NCBI GenBank assembly: GCA_020440745.1 | Contig: JAGRNM010000124.1 | Span: forward strand, 1-5,056 | Length of the DNA: 5,056 nucleotides | Direction of reading: 5' to 3' | From: Deltaproteobacteria bacterium | GTDB lineage: Bacteria; UBA10199; DSSB01 | In this document: positions 1-5,056 of the stretch, piece by piece | Position numbering within the stretch: the stretch's first letter is position 1 | Layout: every line of letters begins with the position of its first letter | The notes under the pieces: model-generated | Databases searched by the model: none | The model's input: only the letters and a program-made list of their open reading frames with translations | Told to the model about the DNA's origin: nothing | Position numbers and translations under genes: made by a program

Positions 1-1
1 C

Positions 2-1129
2 CAAGCACTAAAAGACTCGATCCAAAGAAAAGATTGGGATAGCCCCATTGTTAAAGAAAAACGTGACGAAGCCCAAGACTTATTATCCAAACTGGTCAGC
101 CGACTTTTATTAGCTGACAACTCCATCCAAAACAAATTTATGCCTGGTATTCTTAAACTAGAAGACGCCAGTGTTAGTCGGGTCTTTTTTGAACGACTTA
201 ACAGAAGTAGCGAAAGAACAAAAAGCGACCTTTTTCCCCTTAATTCTTACTATAGCCCTGTTAAATTTAACTGGAAAGCTGGCCAAGTCTTTTTTGCCTT
301 AGAAAAAGCGGACGAGGCTCTTAATAATGGCGAAGACTATCTACAAAAATACCTAGAGCAGTTTGATCAAGACTTTTTGTTAGCAAAAATCACCGGCAAA
401 AAATTAACCGACGCCGAATTGGCCATGAAGCTATTGAAGGTTCGTTTTGAAAAAACAAAAACTCCAATAGACCTTAAGCCCAAAGCTCAAAGACAACTAA
501 TCCAAGGACTTAGACAAGGCCTCTGTTCTAGAAACCCTGAAAGGATCCTCTTTAGCTTAGAAGCCATGCTTGAGTTTAAAGCCATGGGCTTAGACATTCA
601 ACCTCTTGAAAAAGTCTTAGGACATGCCAAAGAAAGATTAATCAAAAACTTAGATCCTCAAAAGGATCCAGAACAACAAGAAAGAATCTTAAACGGCTTA
701 GTTAACTTAAGACTCTTAGGCCTTCCTTCTTCTTTAGAAAAAGACGGTCTAAGAAACATTAAAGAGCAGATAATCCAAAGGGCAGAAAAAACCAATCCAA
801 GAGCCAACAGAACGAACATGAAAAATAACGGCTACCTCTTAATTGGACTAAGAAAACTAGCCATAGCCACCACCGACTCTCAAGAAATTGTAGATTATTT
901 AACAAAAGAACTCCGTGCAGGCTACCAGGAGGATAGCCATTGTCACTACAATGGACAAGAACTAGCCTCAGCTTTATGGAATATCGCTAGTTTTGAAAAA
1001 ACTAGCGCCAAGCAAGAAAAAAATATCATGGAGTTTTTAAAAGATATTAAAGAAAATCCCCAAACTCAAAAAATTATCCAAGAATACTTAAGTATTATTT
1101 TTACACACTATCAAGCCACTAAAAATTAA
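2..1129 (+). CDS. Helical-repeat (alpha-solenoid-like) protein of unknown function, 5' partial
   Basis: I do not recognise this family. The frame is open from base 2, giving 375 visible residues. The ATG at 140 has no purine-rich ribosome binding site and the 46 codons before it read as normal protein, so the real start is probably upstream. The protein is rich in Lys, Glu, Leu and Gln, with no signal peptide or membrane segment in the visible part, so it is probably cytoplasmic unless the missing N-terminus says otherwise. Numbering from the Met at 140, amphipathic helices fill most of residues 90-325. Similar helix pairs recur: ERIL..L at 134, ERIL.GL at 181, YLLIGL at 232 and ELASALWNIA at 274. 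That fits an alpha-solenoid, with the last helix resembling OPR/heptatricopeptide-type helices. The solenoid reading is inference. A His-Cys-His cluster sits at 267-269. The gene converges on the minus-strand surface-protein gene and overlaps its end by 11 bases. Being a real gene is well supported; its function is unknown. Confidence 0.8.
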   Translation, partial: QALKDSIQRKDWDSPIVKEKRDEAQDLLSKLVSRLLLADNSIQNKFMPGILKLEDASVSRVFFERLNRSSERTKSDLFPLNSYYSPVKFNWKAGQVFFALEKADEALNNGEDYLQKYLEQFDQDFLLAKITGKKLTDAELAMKLLKVRFEKTKTPIDLKPKAQRQLIQGLRQGLCSRNPERILFSLEAMLEFKAMGLDIQPLEKVLGHAKERLIKNLDPQKDPEQQERILNGLVNLRLLGLPSSLEKDGLRNIKEQIIQRAEKTNPRANRTNMKNNGYLLIGLRKLAIATTDSQEIVDYLTKELRAGYQEDSHCHYNGQELASALWNIASFEKTSAKQEKNIMEFLKDIKENPQTQKIIQEYLSIIFTHYQATKN

Positions 1130-1148
1130 AAAGTCTTACGACTAAGAC
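1119..1148 (-). terminator. Possible weak intrinsic terminator inside the end of the surface-protein gene
   Basis: Read on the minus strand, GTCTTA and TAAGAC (1143-1148 and 1133-1138) form a six-pair stem around a four-base loop, and a G·U pair could extend it. It is followed directly by TTTTTAATTTTT (1132-1121). The stem and T-tract encode the last residues of the surface protein, and the stop codon closes the tract. The stem has only two GC pairs and would be covered by terminating ribosomes, so its activity is doubtful. On the plus strand the stem is not followed by T residues, so it would not serve the convergent gene. Confidence 0.3.
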
Positions 1149-2426
1149 CAAAGACCAAACAAAACAAGCTAAGAAAAAACTAAAACCAGTATTAGGTAAA
1201 ACGCTTAAAGCACTCAAGGCGCAAGAACTTCCCTTTGCCTGAGAAGCACTAGGCTCTGGTACTTTATCTTGGTTTTGAGTCTGGTCTGTCTCTTCTACCA
1301 ACACCTCGCCTTGACTTTGACAATTAGAAACATCAAAAGCTTCACAAGAGGTCTGACAAGCAAGCTCGCCGCTGACAAAACCTTGGCTTTGGCAAGTCTC
1401 TCCTCCTAAATCACTACCATCACAGACTTCATCCCCCTCCACACTATCATTACCACAAAGAGTCGGGCAAAACTCATACTCATTAGAATAACGATCTAAC
1501 TCCATACCAGTGACCGGATCATAAGAGGCAGAAAAATCCATTAAACTAGGATCCTCTTCCAAGAAGTGAAGCTCCGTAATGAGATCCACCGTACCATCGT
1601 CACCATCATCCGAATATCCTCGCTGCACTAAACCCTCACGCTCATAGGTAGTTCTTTTTTCAATAATACCATCTGAGTCTTCGTCTAAGACTCTTTGAAG
1701 GATTTTTCCCTGCTCATTCAGTTCAATCACAATAGTATCATCACCCACTCCCATCGATCCATCACCATTATTATCTTCATATTCTGTATAGCCATCATTT
1801 GTTTCATTCCAAACATAGGTGGTAATACTATCCCAGCTTCCATTATTACCAATATCAATCCTCACTCGACTATAATAACCAGGGTGTTCGGGATCTAACT
1901 CTCTCACTTCCACACGATCGATGCTACCGTCATTATTATTATCGGTTGTTCTGGTGATCAAAAAATTTTCTACATCGTGCTCGGAGACAAAAACCTCATC
2001 AATCACCCCATCGGCCCAACGATCACTCTCTAGTACGTAAGTTTCACGATCCTCTGGATTAAGCAACCCCATGGGTTGGGTGTCATAATAATAAAGAGAG
2101 TCTTGGGCAAAACCCGGATCAACAACACCATTGTTATTGTAATCATAAAACCGAGTCGCCATAGAACCTTCCCAACTCACAGTGTAGGCCGACTCAAAGA
2201 CTTCATCCAAATCTGTATCCGAACCAGAAAAAGCAGGAAGCGTTTGGCGCCACTCGGCCGGCACTGTTTGATCGTATTGCTGATAGGTGACATAATTAGG
2301 GATGCCATCTCCTTCGTAGTCCCCATAAAAATAACGACCACAGACTTCTTTAGCTGCAAGAGGACTAATAGCCAAAACAGCAAAAATAAAAACTAAACAA
2401 AGGGAAAGAAAGAAATTTTTCATCAT
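1119..2426 (-). CDS. Secreted surface protein with Asp/Asn-rich calcium-type loops, Cys-rich repeat and C-terminal sorting tail
   Basis: This 435-residue protein is complete. Residues 1-25 form a signal peptide (MMKNFF, hydrophobic core, SPLAA before KE), so it is exported. Residues 36-281 carry about eight loops of the form D-x-[ND]-x-[ND]-G-x-[IV]-[DE], for example at 95-103, 162-170, 248-256 and 273-281. These resemble EF-hand, dockerin or thrombospondin-3 calcium loops. Residues 320-369 form a cysteine-rich module (C320, 324, 335, 345, 357, 361, 369; CGN..EGDEVCDGSDLGG) of the type seen in Myxococcus-like disulfide repeats. With C29 the mature ectodomain has eight cysteines. A Gln/Glu/Ser/Pro linker (370-399) leads to C402, LPNTG at 410-414, a hydrophobic stretch at 415-430 and one Arg, so it is probably anchored at the surface. 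Two ATGs begin the gene (2424-2426, 2421-2423) and neither has a good Shine-Dalgarno. It lies 32 bases after the stress-protein gene, so probably cotranscribed. Calcium binding and anchoring are inferred. No specific function is visible. Confidence 0.85.
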   Translation of the reverse strand: MMKNFFLSLCLVFIFAVLAISPLAAKEVCGRYFYGDYEGDGIPNYVTYQQYDQTVPAEWRQTLPAFSGSDTDLDEVFESAYTVSWEGSMATRFYDYNNNGVVDPGFAQDSLYYYDTQPMGLLNPEDRETYVLESDRWADGVIDEVFVSEHDVENFLITRTTDNNNDGSIDRVEVRELDPEHPGYYSRVRIDIGNNGSWDSITTYVWNETNDGYTEYEDNNGDGSMGVGDDTIVIELNEQGKILQRVLDEDSDGIIEKRTTYEREGLVQRGYSDDGDDGTVDLITELHFLEEDPSLMDFSASYDPVTGMELDRYSNEYEFCPTLCGNDSVEGDEVCDGSDLGGETCQSQGFVSGELACQTSCEAFDVSNCQSQGEVLVEETDQTQNQDKVPEPSASQAKGSSCALSALSVLPNTGFSFFLACFVWSLVLVVRLFNF

Positions 2427-2458
2427 ACTTTTTTAAGACAAGGCCTTATTAAATAAAG

Positions 2459-3325
2459 TTAAACATTAAGCCTTAAGGTCAAAACCGAGCAAGGCGCATA
2501 ACGTAAAACCTGCTCTGCCACACTGCCAGAGAGCAAACGCTCTAAACCTTCGTGACCATGGGTAGGCAAAATAATCAAATCACTTTGAGCCTCTTGAGCT
2601 CGTTGACAAATTTGGTCAGCAACCGAGCCTGTGGCTTGAGTCATAGTGGCCTCCAAAGAAACATGCTTGGCCTTTAATTTTTCTAAATCCCGACGAGCGG
2701 ACTTTTCTAAGTCGCCCTGCAAATCCGGTGGCAAGGCTACTCCATAATCAGGTGCATAATGAATAAGATCGGGCATAGAGACCACATGCATCAGTTCAAA
2801 CTCTACTTGTTTAGACACTTTTAAATGGGCGGCCATTAAAAGAGCCTGCTCGGTAAAGTCCGAAAAATCTACCGGAATTAAAATCTTTTTAAAGGGCCAA
2901 TGGGGAGCCTGACGCACCACTAAGACAGGGGTCTTAGCTTCTCTAACAATATGTTCCGTCTTAGAACCCAAAAAGAAATGTTTTAAACCCGTCCAACCAT
3001 GGGTACTAACTACCACCAAGTCGGGCTTTTGCTCTTTAATCTCACTTAAAATTAATTTTTGGGGATCTCCCACCCCAAAGCGCAAATCATAAGCTTGCAA
3101 GCCCTGGCCTTGATTTTCTTGACCATAGGCCTTTACTGTCAACTCCACATCTTGCTCAATTTGCTTGCGTACTTCTTGGTATTTTTCTTCTAGCTCCTTG
3201 TCCTGAGGCAAGACATGAAAGATCTGCACACTAGCTCCAAAGTGTTGCCCCAAATAAATCGCCCAACGCAGACCTTTTTCGCCCTCTTTAGATAAGTCAT
3301 AGGGGATAAAGATTTTTTTAAACAT
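2459..3325 (-). CDS. Tandem-domain universal stress protein (UspA family)
   Basis: This is a 288-residue protein made of two universal stress protein domains, at about residues 1-138 and 145-286. Each begins with the family's first strand and its Asp (FKKIFIPYDLS, D10; FKKILIPVDFSD, D153). Each ends with an ATP-loop-like motif and last strand: STHG-9x-GS at 107-121 followed by TPVLVVR, and PTHG-9x-GS at 254-268 followed by CSVLTLR. In the classic ATP-binding loop (G-2x-G-9x-G-S/T) the first residue is Gly; here it is Ser in one domain and Pro in the other. Nucleotide binding is therefore likely but not certain. Members are cytoplasmic proteins induced by starvation, oxidative or other stress, and two fused domains mimic the usual dimer. 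The start at 3323-3325 is fixed by a strong AAGGAG six bases upstream. It is the first gene after an intrinsic terminator, so it should have its own promoter, and it probably shares a transcript with the surface-protein gene downstream. Family assignment is secure; the particular stress role is not visible. Confidence 0.95.
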   Translation of the reverse strand: MFKKIFIPYDLSKEGEKGLRWAIYLGQHFGASVQIFHVLPQDKELEEKYQEVRKQIEQDVELTVKAYGQENQGQGLQAYDLRFGVGDPQKLILSEIKEQKPDLVVVSTHGWTGLKHFFLGSKTEHIVREAKTPVLVVRQAPHWPFKKILIPVDFSDFTEQALLMAAHLKVSKQVEFELMHVVSMPDLIHYAPDYGVALPPDLQGDLEKSARRDLEKLKAKHVSLEATMTQATGSVADQICQRAQEAQSDLIILPTHGHEGLERLLSGSVAEQVLRYAPCSVLTLRLNV

Positions 3326-3331
3326 AATAGG

Positions 3332-3337
3332 CTCCTT
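3332..3337 (-). promoter_or_regulatory. Ribosome binding site of the universal stress protein gene
   Basis: AAGGAG on the minus strand lies six bases before the ATG at 3325-3323. It is the only strong Shine-Dalgarno among the gene starts visible here and it fixes the start. It contrasts with the surface-protein gene, whose start has only an A-rich leader. Confidence 0.85.
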
Positions 3338-3360
3338 ATCTTTGGTGATTTAGCTAGGCT

Positions 3361-3378
3361 CTTTCTAGACCTAGAGAG
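3361..3378. repeat. Inverted repeat, possible operator, upstream of the stress-protein gene
   Basis: CTTTCTAG and CTAGAGAG flank a central AC, giving an 18-base dyad with one mismatched pair; the inner 12 bases are perfect. It sits just downstream of the proposed -10 box and about 35 bases before the start codon, a position suited to a repressor or to a hairpin in the leader. The dyad is seen directly; its role as an operator is inference. It is too AT-rich and short to be a convincing terminator. Confidence 0.4.
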
Positions 3379-3406
3379 ATAAAATTTTCTATAATTCTTT
3401 TGTCTA
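3379..3406 (-). promoter_or_regulatory. Possible sigma-70-type promoter for the stress-protein unit
   Basis: On the minus strand, TAGACA (3406-3401, five of six matches to the -35 consensus) is followed after 16 bases by TTTTAT (3384-3379, four of six matches to the -10). Transcription would begin near 3372 and leave a leader of about 45-50 bases. A promoter is expected in this 226-base gap because a terminator ends the upstream gene. The exact boxes are uncertain in AT-rich sequence. The rest of the gap (3407-3498) shows no ORF or recognisable element beyond short palindromes. Confidence 0.35.
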
Positions 3407-3499
3407 AAGTAAAAGCTTTATTAAGCCCAGGGTCTTTAAGACTTCTTCCCTAAAAAAGATGGTCCCCCATAGCTACATTTGTAAAGCCTAAAAGCATTA

Positions 3500-3528
3500 A
3501 AAAAGGCGATTCTAAGAATCGCCTTTTT
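3500..3528 (-). terminator. Intrinsic (Rho-independent) terminator of the propeller gene
   Basis: AAAAAGGCGATTC and GAATCGCCTTTTT form a perfect 13-base stem around a three-base loop. On the minus strand it is followed by six T residues (3504-3499) and begins 23 bases after the propeller stop codon. Its symmetry, with A and T tracts on both sides, would also let it stop plus-strand transcription, although no plus-strand gene ends nearby. It separates the propeller gene from the stress-protein unit. Confidence 0.92.
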
Positions 3529-3551
3529 ATCAATCCTATACAGACAGCCCT

Positions 3552-5056
3552 TTACTCTCCCCAACCCACAGGAGAAAAACGAAGCTCCCTTACAGACCAA
3601 TCTTCTTGTTCTAAAAGACTATTAATCTCAAGGGTCTCTCCCGTCTCTGGCCAATAGAGATTGGCTCTATAATAAGCATCATAAATAAAATAAACCAAAG
3701 CACTACCATCAGGACTCCACTGAATAATAGATGTAACAGATTCAAACGAAGGATCAATCTCTTGACTTACCTTAGCTCCCACACCTGCAGGATCCACTAA
3801 GAATAACTCTGTTAAACCATTTTCAGCAATCTCCGCTAGATAAGCCAATTGACTGCTGTCAGGACTCCAAGCAAAAGTAAATACATCCCGATTAGCACCC
3901 GTATCATTTTCATAAGGCAAAGTCACATTTTGGTTTGTGCCACCAACCAGTTCATAAACCACAAGAAATTCTAAATAACTAACAGGGAAAAGACCCGGAC
4001 GAGTATAGGCCAAATAATTACTATCAGGACTCCATCGATAGGTGGAGTACACATTAGTCCCAACCGACAAGGTTCCATTAACCTTAGTAGAATGACCTAA
4101 GTCATCCAAGGACACTACATATAACTCATACTGGTCATGGGTATCTTGGTCGGCACGGTAAGCCACATGAGTCCCATCAGGACTTAGTTGATAATCCCAA
4201 ACCCACCCATCGGCAAACATAGTCCCATTAACAATATTACGATCCTGGCTGACCAAATCATACACATAGAGTTTGATGACACTAGAAGATATTAAATCTT
4301 CATGACGATAAAAAATCTTAGTGCCATCACTCGACCATTGGTAATCATCCCTTACATAACCACCAGCCGCAAAATTACCATTGACCTTACTCACCTGACC
4401 AGAAGCTAACTCCACCAAATAAAGCTCTTGAGTACCGCTTATATCCTGGTTCGCACGGTAAACCAGATGGTCACCATCAGGACTCCATAAAAAACTGCTC
4501 ACATCACCACCAACTACTAGAACACCATTAAGCGGACCCTCCACCTGACCACTAGCTAGATCGTAGATATATAGCTCGTATTTACTAGCTTCTAAGCTAT
4601 TTGAAATAAAAGCAATCTGACTACCGTCGGGACTCCAAGTGGGCTGATAAATATGTTCTTCTACCAAGTCAGGATTGACTAAAATCCGATTACCCTCTCG
4701 GTCCGCTAGATAAAGCTTATACTTACCATTACCATCAGGATCCGCACTAAAGGCCACATAGCTACCGTCCGGACTCCATTGGGCATCAGAGTTAATCAAC
4801 GTACCACTATTATCCAAAAGCTCAGGTGCTAAGTTTAACAGACTATCTCCCTCTTCACCCAAAAGAGCTAAGCCATAAGCCTCATAATCATTAATCCACT
4901 CATCAGAAGCATAAAGGATGGCATCACCCTGAGGACTCCAGGCTGTATCGTAAAGAGAGTCCGTCGTCACTGAGTGATCCTCATCAGAAGCATAAAGGAT
5001 GGCATCACCCTGAGGACTCCAGGCTGTATCGTAAAGAGAGTCCGTCGTCACTGAGT
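3552..5056 (-). CDS. PD40/TolB-like beta-propeller repeat protein, 5' partial
   Basis: The frame is open to the window edge, giving 500 visible residues with no start seen. The GTG at 5051-5049 corresponds to an internal Val of the repeat described separately, so it is probably not the start. Numbering from that codon, the blade motif WSPDG or a variant occurs at 11, 38, 92, 139, 189, 239 (WSSDG), 289 (LSPDG), 340, 395, 445 and 492 (FSP). From 38 onward spacing is 47-55 residues, the size of a PD40/WD40-like propeller blade. Several blades also carry YRA(N/D)QD, ELY and KVNG-type segments, a style common in secreted propeller proteins of environmental bacteria. The visible part is almost all propeller, with no catalytic domain, so a binding or scaffold role is likely but unproven. 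A signal peptide, if present, lies outside the window. TolB itself works in the envelope Tol-Pal system, but I see no tol or pal neighbour and do not call this TolB. The gene ends at a strong terminator. Confidence 0.88.
   Translation of the reverse strand, partial: SVTTDSLYDTAWSPQGDAILYASDEDHSVTTDSLYDTAWSPQGDAILYASDEWINDYEAYGLALLGEEGDSLLNLAPELLDNSGTLINSDAQWSPDGSYVAFSADPDGNGKYKLYLADREGNRILVNPDLVEEHIYQPTWSPDGSQIAFISNSLEASKYELYIYDLASGQVEGPLNGVLVVGGDVSSFLWSPDGDHLVYRANQDISGTQELYLVELASGQVSKVNGNFAAGGYVRDDYQWSSDGTKIFYRHEDLISSSVIKLYVYDLVSQDRNIVNGTMFADGWVWDYQLSPDGTHVAYRADQDTHDQYELYVVSLDDLGHSTKVNGTLSVGTNVYSTYRWSPDSNYLAYTRPGLFPVSYLEFLVVYELVGGTNQNVTLPYENDTGANRDVFTFAWSPDSSQLAYLAEIAENGLTELFLVDPAGVGAKVSQEIDPSFESVTSIIQWSPDGSALVYFIYDAYYRANLYWPETGETLEINSLLEQEDWSVRELRFSPVGWGE
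4899..5056. repeat. Tandem repeat of an 81-base unit, second copy cut by the window end
   Basis: Bases 4899-4975 and 4980-5056 are identical by my reading, 77 bases without a mismatch, at a period of 81 bases (27 codons). The match is limited on the left by a mismatch (4898 A, 4979 C) and on the right by the window edge. It keeps the propeller gene in frame and duplicates a segment containing TDSLYDTAWSPQGDAILYAS. Lack of even synonymous changes means the duplication is very recent or an assembly artefact. Confidence 0.95.

Noticed and set aside
140..142. ATG as the start of the left-hand gene
   Set aside because: The frame is open from base 2 with protein-like codons, and no ribosome binding site precedes this ATG. 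The gene is treated as 5' partial.
1083..1096. Perfect 14-base palindrome AATACTTAAGTATT followed by a T-rich run
   Set aside because: It is AT-rich and can form only a five-pair stem once a loop is allowed. It lies inside coding sequence, so it is not called a terminator.
1190..1205. LPNTG as evidence of a Gram-positive host
   Set aside because: The Myxococcus-like Cys-rich repeat, the membrane-proximal Cys and the weak basic tail do not fit a typical Gram-positive wall protein. The motif alone is not decisive.
1695..1898. Plus-strand ORF of 67 codons opposite the surface-protein gene
   Set aside because: Its Ile/Thr/Asn-rich product is the reverse reading of the Asp/Asn-rich loop codons, and the opposite frame has clear domain evidence.
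2177..2383. Minus-strand ORF of 68 codons inside the surface-protein gene
   Set aside because: It is an alternate frame of the same region. The hydrophobic start comes from the frame-shifted signal-peptide codons.
2076..2396. Plus-strand ORF of 106 codons opposite the surface-protein gene
   Set aside because: It is a shadow of the signal-peptide and loop region on the other strand and has no recognisable domain.
2440..2447. AAGGCCTT palindrome between the stress-protein and surface-protein genes
   Set aside because: Eight bases is short, there is no loop and no following T-tract. As a Shine-Dalgarno the AAGG is about 17 bases from the ATG, too far to be effective.
3432..3442. GTCTTTAAGAC mini-dyad and the nearby AAAGCTTT in the gap upstream of the stress-protein gene
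   Set aside because: Such short AT-rich palindromes are expected by chance, and they have no clear position relative to a promoter.
5049..5051. GTG as the start of the propeller gene
   Set aside because: The same codon occurs as an internal Val in the first repeat copy, and the frame continues to the window edge.
1..5056. Slight excess of C over G on the plus strand, in both plus-strand and minus-strand genes, suggesting replication-strand skew
   Set aside because: I counted only a few 60-base lines by hand; within the plus-strand gene six lines gave 64 G and 78 C. That is too little to place the window relative to an origin.
3552..5056. Multiple GGACTCCA-type DNA repeats as a CRISPR-like array
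   Set aside because: They are the reverse complement of the codons for the WSPDG blade motif, with variable flanks and synonymous differences, so they reflect protein repeats.

Overview
The window holds four protein genes and no RNA genes, insertion sequences or CRISPR arrays. It is moderately AT-rich and the standard code works throughout. Two genes encode secreted or surface-type proteins. One of them joins a signal peptide, Asp/Asn-rich calcium-type loops, a Myxococcus-type cysteine-rich repeat and a hydrophobic sorting tail. The other is a beta-propeller of the 'YRADQD' PD40 type. This combination suggests a Gram-negative bacterium related to the old Deltaproteobacteria or Bdellovibrionota, probably an uncultured lineage. 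That placement is inference from protein style and is weak. The window starts inside one gene and ends inside another, as a short metagenomic contig would.

Left (2-1129, plus strand): the 3' part of a gene for an all-helical protein that I cannot name. Its reading frame is open to the window edge, so the true start lies upstream. Helix pairs recurring about every 47-50 residues suggest an alpha-solenoid. It converges on, and overlaps by 11 bases, the next gene.

Centre (1119-3325, minus strand): a probable two-gene unit. A tandem-domain universal stress protein (2459-3325) comes first, followed after 32 bases by the secreted, probably calcium-binding, cell-surface protein (1119-2426). The stress-protein gene has a strong ribosome binding site and a plausible promoter with an operator-like inverted repeat. 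A weak terminator-like hairpin lies inside the last codons of the surface-protein gene.

Right (3552-5056, minus strand): most of a PD40/TolB-like beta-propeller gene, with its 5' end beyond the window. It is followed by a clear intrinsic terminator (3500-3528), which separates it from the stress-protein unit. The last 158 bases of the window are two copies of an 81-base unit, the second cut by the window edge. They match exactly over 77 bases, which points either to a very recent intragenic duplication or to an assembly artefact at a contig end.

I see no direct sign that the genes form one pathway. The shared theme is envelope or surface proteins next to a cytoplasmic stress protein. I do not find a convincing new multi-gene system. 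The most notable points are the end-of-window repeat, the dual-signature sorting tail and the solenoid-like protein.
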